From Nitrospiraceae bacterium (GTDB lineage Bacteria > Nitrospirota > Thermodesulfovibrionia > Thermodesulfovibrionales > UBA9159): DNA of 10,117 bases. The translations under genes and the position numbers were made by a program. Positions 6,951 to 10,117 of the stretch are shown here, piece after piece; positions within the stretch are counted from its first letter, which is position 1; the number at the start of each line of letters is the position of its first letter. Under the pieces are notes generated by a model, which was not told the origin of the DNA, did no database searches, and saw nothing but the letters and a program-made list of their open reading frames with translations. The stretch lies in the NCBI GenBank assembly GCA_003453735.1, contig DMNE01000502.1, forward strand, positions 9,949 to 20,065, given 5' to 3'.

Positions 6951-7009
6951 TCTTTTTATAGAACCCTATCTTTTTATAGACCCTTTTTATGGACCTGTTT
7001 TTATAAAAA
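6951..7009. repeat. Cluster of four A/T-rich direct repeats in the divergent control region
   Basis: The core (C/G)TTTTTAT occurs at 6952-6959, 6970-6977, 6983-6990 and 6997-7004. The first three are followed by (A/G)GA(A)CC. On the minus strand the shared unit is GGTCTATAAAAAG with minor changes. Spacings between cores are 18, 13 and 14 nt. The last copy forms a perfect 12-bp palindrome, TTTTTATAAAAA, at 6998-7009. The cluster sits just upstream of the proposed fabG promoter and could be a set of regulator sites or a curved A-tract element. Confidence 0.6.
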
Positions 7010-7167
7010 TACCCTGGACATGGCAGCGTCAAAAAGACGGGGCATTTTCACCACGCAGGCGGAGTATTCTCAGATCCATAATATTGTTCACATTTGCCCT
7101 TTCAGATCACTTTTTTCGCCAGGCCCGCTGCGTCTGCCAAGCTGTTTTTTTGTTTCCGAGAGAAAAT

Positions 7168-7198
7168 TTGCACTAATGGCCTGATTTTTAGTTATAAT
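7168..7198 (+). promoter_or_regulatory. Candidate promoter of the homocitrate/Re-citrate synthase-family gene
   Basis: A perfect -10 box, TATAAT, lies at 7193-7198. Upstream is TTGCAC (7168-7173), which keeps the TTG of the -35 consensus but with a long 19-nt spacer. Transcription would begin near 7205, about 25 nt before the TTG start codon at 7232. This position also shows that the longer open frame starting at 7094 cannot be the translated form. Confidence 0.5.
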
Positions 7199-7231
7199 AC
7201 CACCGAAAAAAAGAAAGGGGCTCAAAAGAGT

Positions 7232-8473
7232 TTGACGAAACATACTGTCTACCTTGTTGACGTGACTAATAGAGACGGAGTCCAGACATCGAGGATCCTT
7301 CTGCCGAAACTCTCTAAAACCATGCTTAATATGTATCTTGATGAAATGGGCGTCTATCAGAGTGAGATCGGGTTTCCCACCTTACGGCATGAGATGAATT
7401 ATATCAACGCCAACCTTGAGCTTGCAAAGATAGGTGCGATCAAGAGGATTCACCTAGAGGGCTGGTGCAGGGCCATACCTGAGGACATTGAACTCACGTT
7501 CAAGAACTGCCCTGAGATCAAGCACCTGAATATATCAATGTCAACGTCCGAAATCATGCTTCAGGGGAAATTCCAGGGCAGAAAGACATGGAAGGACATT
7601 GTCGATTCGCTTATCAAATCGGTGAAACTGGCGAAAGAACTCGGTACAGACACTCTGGGAGTTAACGCTGAGGATGCTTCCCGGACTGAGCTCGATAAGC
7701 TCATAGAGTTCGCCTTAGCCGGAAAAGAGGCTGGTGCAGACCGTTTCAGATATTGTGATACCCTTGGTGTGGATGACCCGATCACGATATACGAAAGAAT
7801 AAAGGCCCTGACGCTTGCAACCAAATTCCCCATCGAGATGCATTGCCACAACGATCTCGGGATGGCCGAGGCGGTATCGGTTGCCGGCGCTCAGGGAGCA
7901 GTAGAGGGAGGAGCAAACGCCTACATCAACACAACGATAAACGGCTATGGCGAACGTGCGGGCAACTGTGATTTAGTATCGACAATCCTTGCGTTGAAGT
8001 TCTCACACGGTCTGAAGAACAAGATCCTCCTTGATAAGCATGTTGACCTGAAAAAGTCCTGGAAGATTGCAAAGTATGCTTCCTACGCTTTTAACCTTCC
8101 CATTCCCATCAAACAGCCAGGGGTCGGCGCAAACGCTTTTGCCCATGAGTCAGGCATCCACGCAGATGGTGCTCTCAAGGACAGGCGTAACTATGAGCTT
8201 TATGACCCTGAGGATGTGGGGAGGGGTGAACCGGAACTGCTCGAGACGGGCAGAATCATAACAACCGGAGAATACGGTGGCATCAAGGGATTCAGACATG
8301 TATACGATAAGCTCGGCATTCATTTCCATAATGACAGCGAAGCACGGAAGATCCTTGAACTGGTTCAATATGCTAATCTACACACCCAGAAACCGTTAAC
8401 TGATGATGAACTCAAATTGATTGCAACCCAGCCGGACACCGTGAGAAAAATTCTCACGGTGGTACTACCATAA
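7232..8473 (+). CDS. Homocitrate synthase / Re-citrate synthase-family acyltransferase (HMGL-like TIM barrel)
   Basis: This enzyme family condenses acetyl-CoA with a 2-oxo acid in a Claisen reaction. The N-terminus VDVTNRDGVQTSR (residues 9-21) is the family signature, with metal and substrate residues Arg14, Asp15 and Gln18. MHCHNDLG provides metal ligands His204 and His206. NGYGERAGN (238-245) and AHESGIHADG (304-313) are the other diagnostic blocks. At 413 residues it lacks the C-terminal leucine-feedback domain of LeuA, and GKHSG-type sequence is replaced by TTGEYGG (344-350). The start is TTG 7232, which fits the promoter at 7193-7198; AAAGGGG lies about 10 nt upstream. The NRDG variant (usually LRDG) and overall appearance recall Re-citrate synthases of anaerobes such as Clostridium kluyveri and Syntrophus, as I remember them. 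No leu, lys or nif genes are nearby. The family is sure; the substrate (oxaloacetate, 2-oxoglutarate or another) is not. Confidence 0.88.
   Translation: MTKHTVYLVDVTNRDGVQTSRILLPKLSKTMLNMYLDEMGVYQSEIGFPTLRHEMNYINANLELAKIGAIKRIHLEGWCRAIPEDIELTFKNCPEIKHLNISMSTSEIMLQGKFQGRKTWKDIVDSLIKSVKLAKELGTDTLGVNAEDASRTELDKLIEFALAGKEAGADRFRYCDTLGVDDPITIYERIKALTLATKFPIEMHCHNDLGMAEAVSVAGAQGAVEGGANAYINTTINGYGERAGNCDLVSTILALKFSHGLKNKILLDKHVDLKKSWKIAKYASYAFNLPIPIKQPGVGANAFAHESGIHADGALKDRRNYELYDPEDVGRGEPELLETGRIITTGEYGGIKGFRHVYDKLGIHFHNDSEARKILELVQYANLHTQKPLTDDELKLIATQPDTVRKILTVVLP
8437..8461. repeat. Perfect 11-bp inverted repeat at the end of the synthase gene
   Basis: CACCGTGAGAA (8437-8447) and TTCTCACGGTG (8451-8461) are exact reverse complements separated by AAA. 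The hairpin lies wholly inside the coding sequence, ending 9 nt before the stop codon, and encodes part of DTVRKILTVV. No T-run follows, so a classical intrinsic terminator is not supported. It could protect the mRNA 3' end, slow the ribosome, or serve as a regulator site. Confidence 0.6.
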
Positions 8474-8753
8474 CGTTCCATGGCGGAAACACCGGTCACC
8501 GTCAGGGTCATACGTGCCCCTATCAGGAAATCGAGCTAGTCAGCCAAATGCAGCCTAAAAGATCGTCGCATTAGGAATCTCAAGAAAAAATCTGAGGATA
8601 AAGGCTCCTTGCAAAATTACCGAAACGACGGAAAACAAAGCATAAGCCAGCACGGCCAAGATGCAACGGGCCATGGTCATGGGGCTTTGCTTCCTCTTTA
8701 CTACCCATTGTCCGGCGCCTCACGCCTCGTACCGGTTCTCTACAATAAGCTCT
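8474..8753. other. Intergenic region before the CNNM gene
   Basis: These 280 nt must hold the CNNM promoter, but I find no convincing -35/-10 pair. Apart from the doubtful minus-strand peptide at 8555-8708 and a weak stem (CTCAAGA/TCTGAG near 8580), nothing is recognisable. Confidence 0.5.
8555..8708 (-). pseudogene. Doubtful frame-broken small membrane protein remnant
   Basis: In the gap before the CNNM gene, the minus strand has an ATG at 8708 opening with MGSKEEAKPHDHGP. A different minus frame from ATG 8680 gives a 41-residue hydrophobic peptide starting MTMARCILAVLAYALF, with one probable membrane helix and a stop at 8555-8557. Joining the two by one frame shift would give a hydrophilic start followed by a membrane segment, as in a small inner-membrane protein. 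No family is recognised and the ribosome binding sites are poor, so this may be coincidence. Confidence 0.12.
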
Positions 8754-10058
8754 ATGTGGCTTGAAATTCTCCTCATCGCTTTTTTTGTCCTCTGCACCTC
8801 CTTTTGCGCTGCTGCGGAGATAGCAGTGGTCACCACCAGGAGAACACGCATCAAGCAACTGATGGACGAAGGATCTAAGAATGCTCAAGTCTTAAACAAA
8901 CTAAGGGAATCGCCTGGCAGATTTCTCGCCACCATTCAGATTGGCGTCACCTTGTCTGGCGCCCTTGCATCGGCCATTGGCGGAACAATTGCTGTACAAG
9001 TCATAAAGCCCGCGTTAAAAACCGTTCCCATAGCATTCTTCGCTGCTTCAAGCGAGTTCTTCTCCATAGCAATAGTCGTTGTGATCATCACGTATTTCTC
9101 TCTTGTGTTCGGGGAGCTCATCCCCAAGTCTCTGGCACTCTCAAATCCAGAGGCTGTAAGCCTTCTTACCGCTCCGGCAATAGAGAGGTTTTCCCGACTG
9201 ACTAAGATCGTTGTCCGGATTTTGACAGCGAGCACTAACTTATTATTAAAGCCTTTCGGCCGGAAGGCTTTCACCGAAAGGGCATACATTACCGAGGAGG
9301 AGTTGAAACTCCTTATCGAGGAAGGCCGCGAACAGGGTGTCTTTGAGCCAGAAGAAAAGGAACTCATTCACAGTGTGTTCGAGTTTACCGACACCTTCGT
9401 GAAAGAAGTCATGATTCCCGCCCCCCAGATGGTCACTATAGGACTTCATATGCAAATCGATGAGGTCAGGGCTATCATCTCTGAAGAAAAGTTCTCCCGT
9501 TATCCGGTGACGGGAAAGGATATAAATGATATCCGCGGGATTCTCTATGCCAAAGATTTTTTCAATATCCTTTCTAAAACCGGCAATATTGACATACGGA
9601 GGATCATAAAACCTCCCTTGTTCGTCCCTGAGACCATGAAGATAAGCATTCTCTTACGGGAGATGCAGAAGAAAAGGGTTCACATGGCCGTCGTCATAGA
9701 TGAATACGGCACCGTCTCCGGCCTTGTTACTTTGGAGGACCTCCTTGAGGAGATCGTCGGCGAGATCAGGGACGAATACGATACGGAAAGCCCGGTGATT
9801 CAGCTCAGTGACGGCTCGATGATCATAGATGCCTCTATCAGTGTCAGTGATCTGAAGGAAGATTATGAGATAGTGATACCCGAGTCGCCCGACTACGAGA
9901 CTCTTGGGGGTTTTATTGTCACCTACTTACAAAGGATCCCACAGACGGGCGACATCATAGAGATGGAAGGGAAGAGATTGAAGATCATTGAGATGGTGGG
10001 GCAGAGGATCGCAAAGGTAAGGCTCGAAAAGCTTCCAGAAAAGCCGGCTGAAGAATAG
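8754..10058 (+). CDS. CNNM/CorC-type membrane protein with CBS domains (HlyC/CorC family)
   Basis: The protein has the standard three-part build of this family. A CNNM (DUF21) transmembrane domain covers about residues 1-175, with hydrophobic segments near 2-20, 57-85, 93-130 and 135-165 and the motif FGELIPKSLALSNPEA. A CBS pair follows at about 205-335, including VVIDEYGTVSGLVTLEDL (313-330) and the following GEIRDEYD. A CorC_HlyC C-terminal domain (about 345-425) contains YETLGGFI and GKRLKIIEM. Relatives act in magnesium or cobalt export or regulation; the old hemolysin label is unreliable. From ATG 8754 it has 434 residues, as usual. The frame is open to an ATG at 8661, but those 31 residues are not membrane-protein-like and the family begins at MWLEILLIAF. 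No strong Shine-Dalgarno precedes 8754. CBS-1 reads VMIPAPQMV where most relatives have VMIPRTDMV. It appears to be a single-gene unit. Confidence 0.93.
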   Translation: MWLEILLIAFFVLCTSFCAAAEIAVVTTRRTRIKQLMDEGSKNAQVLNKLRESPGRFLATIQIGVTLSGALASAIGGTIAVQVIKPALKTVPIAFFAASSEFFSIAIVVVIITYFSLVFGELIPKSLALSNPEAVSLLTAPAIERFSRLTKIVVRILTASTNLLLKPFGRKAFTERAYITEEELKLLIEEGREQGVFEPEEKELIHSVFEFTDTFVKEVMIPAPQMVTIGLHMQIDEVRAIISEEKFSRYPVTGKDINDIRGILYAKDFFNILSKTGNIDIRRIIKPPLFVPETMKISILLREMQKKRVHMAVVIDEYGTVSGLVTLEDLLEEIVGEIRDEYDTESPVIQLSDGSMIIDASISVSDLKEDYEIVIPESPDYETLGGFIVTYLQRIPQTGDIIEMEGKRLKIIEMVGQRIAKVRLEKLPEKPAEE

Positions 10059-10117
10059 GATTCTTTGAGGCACCTTTCAGTTCGTGCTGTTCGTCCCTTT
10101 TCGATTTCTTTTTTAAA

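Larger units (their letters stand above)
6893..7231. other. Divergent control region between fabG and the synthase gene
   Basis: This 339-nt region separates two divergent transcription units. It holds the fabG ribosome binding site and candidate promoter, the TTTTTAT repeat cluster, and the synthase promoter near 7193. It also has an 8-bp palindrome AGATATCT (6930-6937) and a direct repeat CAAAAAGACGG at 6905-6915 and 7030-7040. I see no protein-coding gene in it; the open frames there are low-quality. Confidence 0.6.

Noticed and set aside
7094..7231. N-terminal extension of the synthase from ATG 7094
   Set aside because: The 46 extra residues have no counterpart in the family, and a perfect -10 box at 7193-7198 lies within them.
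1..10117. CRISPR array, tRNA, transposase, toxin-antitoxin pair or defence genes
   Set aside because: No regular repeat-spacer pattern, cloverleaf, transposase motif or paired small genes with known features were seen.
10059..10117. Terminator after the CNNM gene
   Set aside because: The T-rich end (about 10097-10114) has no clear stem before it, and the window stops here.

Overview
This 10.1 kb stretch is bacterial chromosome made mostly of housekeeping genes. The gene content suggests an anaerobic, free-living Gram-negative-type bacterium: a GH57 glycosidase, a fabG-acpP-fabF-rnc cluster, pdxJ, acpS, and a short homocitrate-synthase-family enzyme whose N-terminus reads like the Re-citrate synthase group. 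Nitrospirota or Desulfobacterota are my best guesses. That placement is inferred from recalled protein style and gene neighbourhoods, not from a search. I see no tRNA, rRNA, CRISPR array, insertion sequence or phage gene.

Layout. (1) 1-2103, plus strand: the 3' part of a GH57 (COG1449-like) glycoside hydrolase, cut by the left edge. (2) 2104-2336: a gap almost exactly filled by a possible 67-codon minus-strand gene. (3) 2337-3065, plus: pdxJ, vitamin B6 ring synthesis. (4) 3272-3652, plus: acpS, the phosphopantetheinyl transferase for acyl carrier protein, preceded by a short period-7 repeat. (5) 3653-3886: a gap between convergent genes, holding a possible small ORF and an unusual pair of interleaved inverted repeats. 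(6) 6892 down to 3887, minus: fabG, acpP, fabF and rnc in transcription order. rnc starts inside the end of fabF. (7) 6893-7231: a divergent control region with A/T-rich direct repeats and a good plus-strand -10 box. (8) 7232-8473, plus: the homocitrate/Re-citrate synthase-family gene, whose last codons form a perfect hairpin. (9) 8474-8753: a gap with a doubtful minus-strand membrane peptide. (10) 8754-10058, plus: a CNNM/CorC-type membrane protein with CBS domains. The last 59 bases hold nothing I recognise.

How the genes work together. AcpS on one strand installs the phosphopantetheine arm on Ser36 of the acyl carrier protein encoded on the other. FabF elongates the acyl chain on that carrier and FabG reduces the 3-ketoacyl product. 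RNase III is carried along by translational overlap with fabF. The other genes are metabolically separate. Several starts have been moved from the longest possible frame to positions supported by a ribosome binding site or family length: acpS, rnc, fabG, the synthase gene and the CNNM gene.

I did not find a convincing new biological system. The points most worth a second look are regulatory or structural: the interleaved repeats at 3757-3827, the repeat cluster at 6951-7009, and the hairpin at 8437-8461. Two questions of identity are also open: the substrate of the 7232-8473 enzyme and the reality of the 2114-2317 gene.
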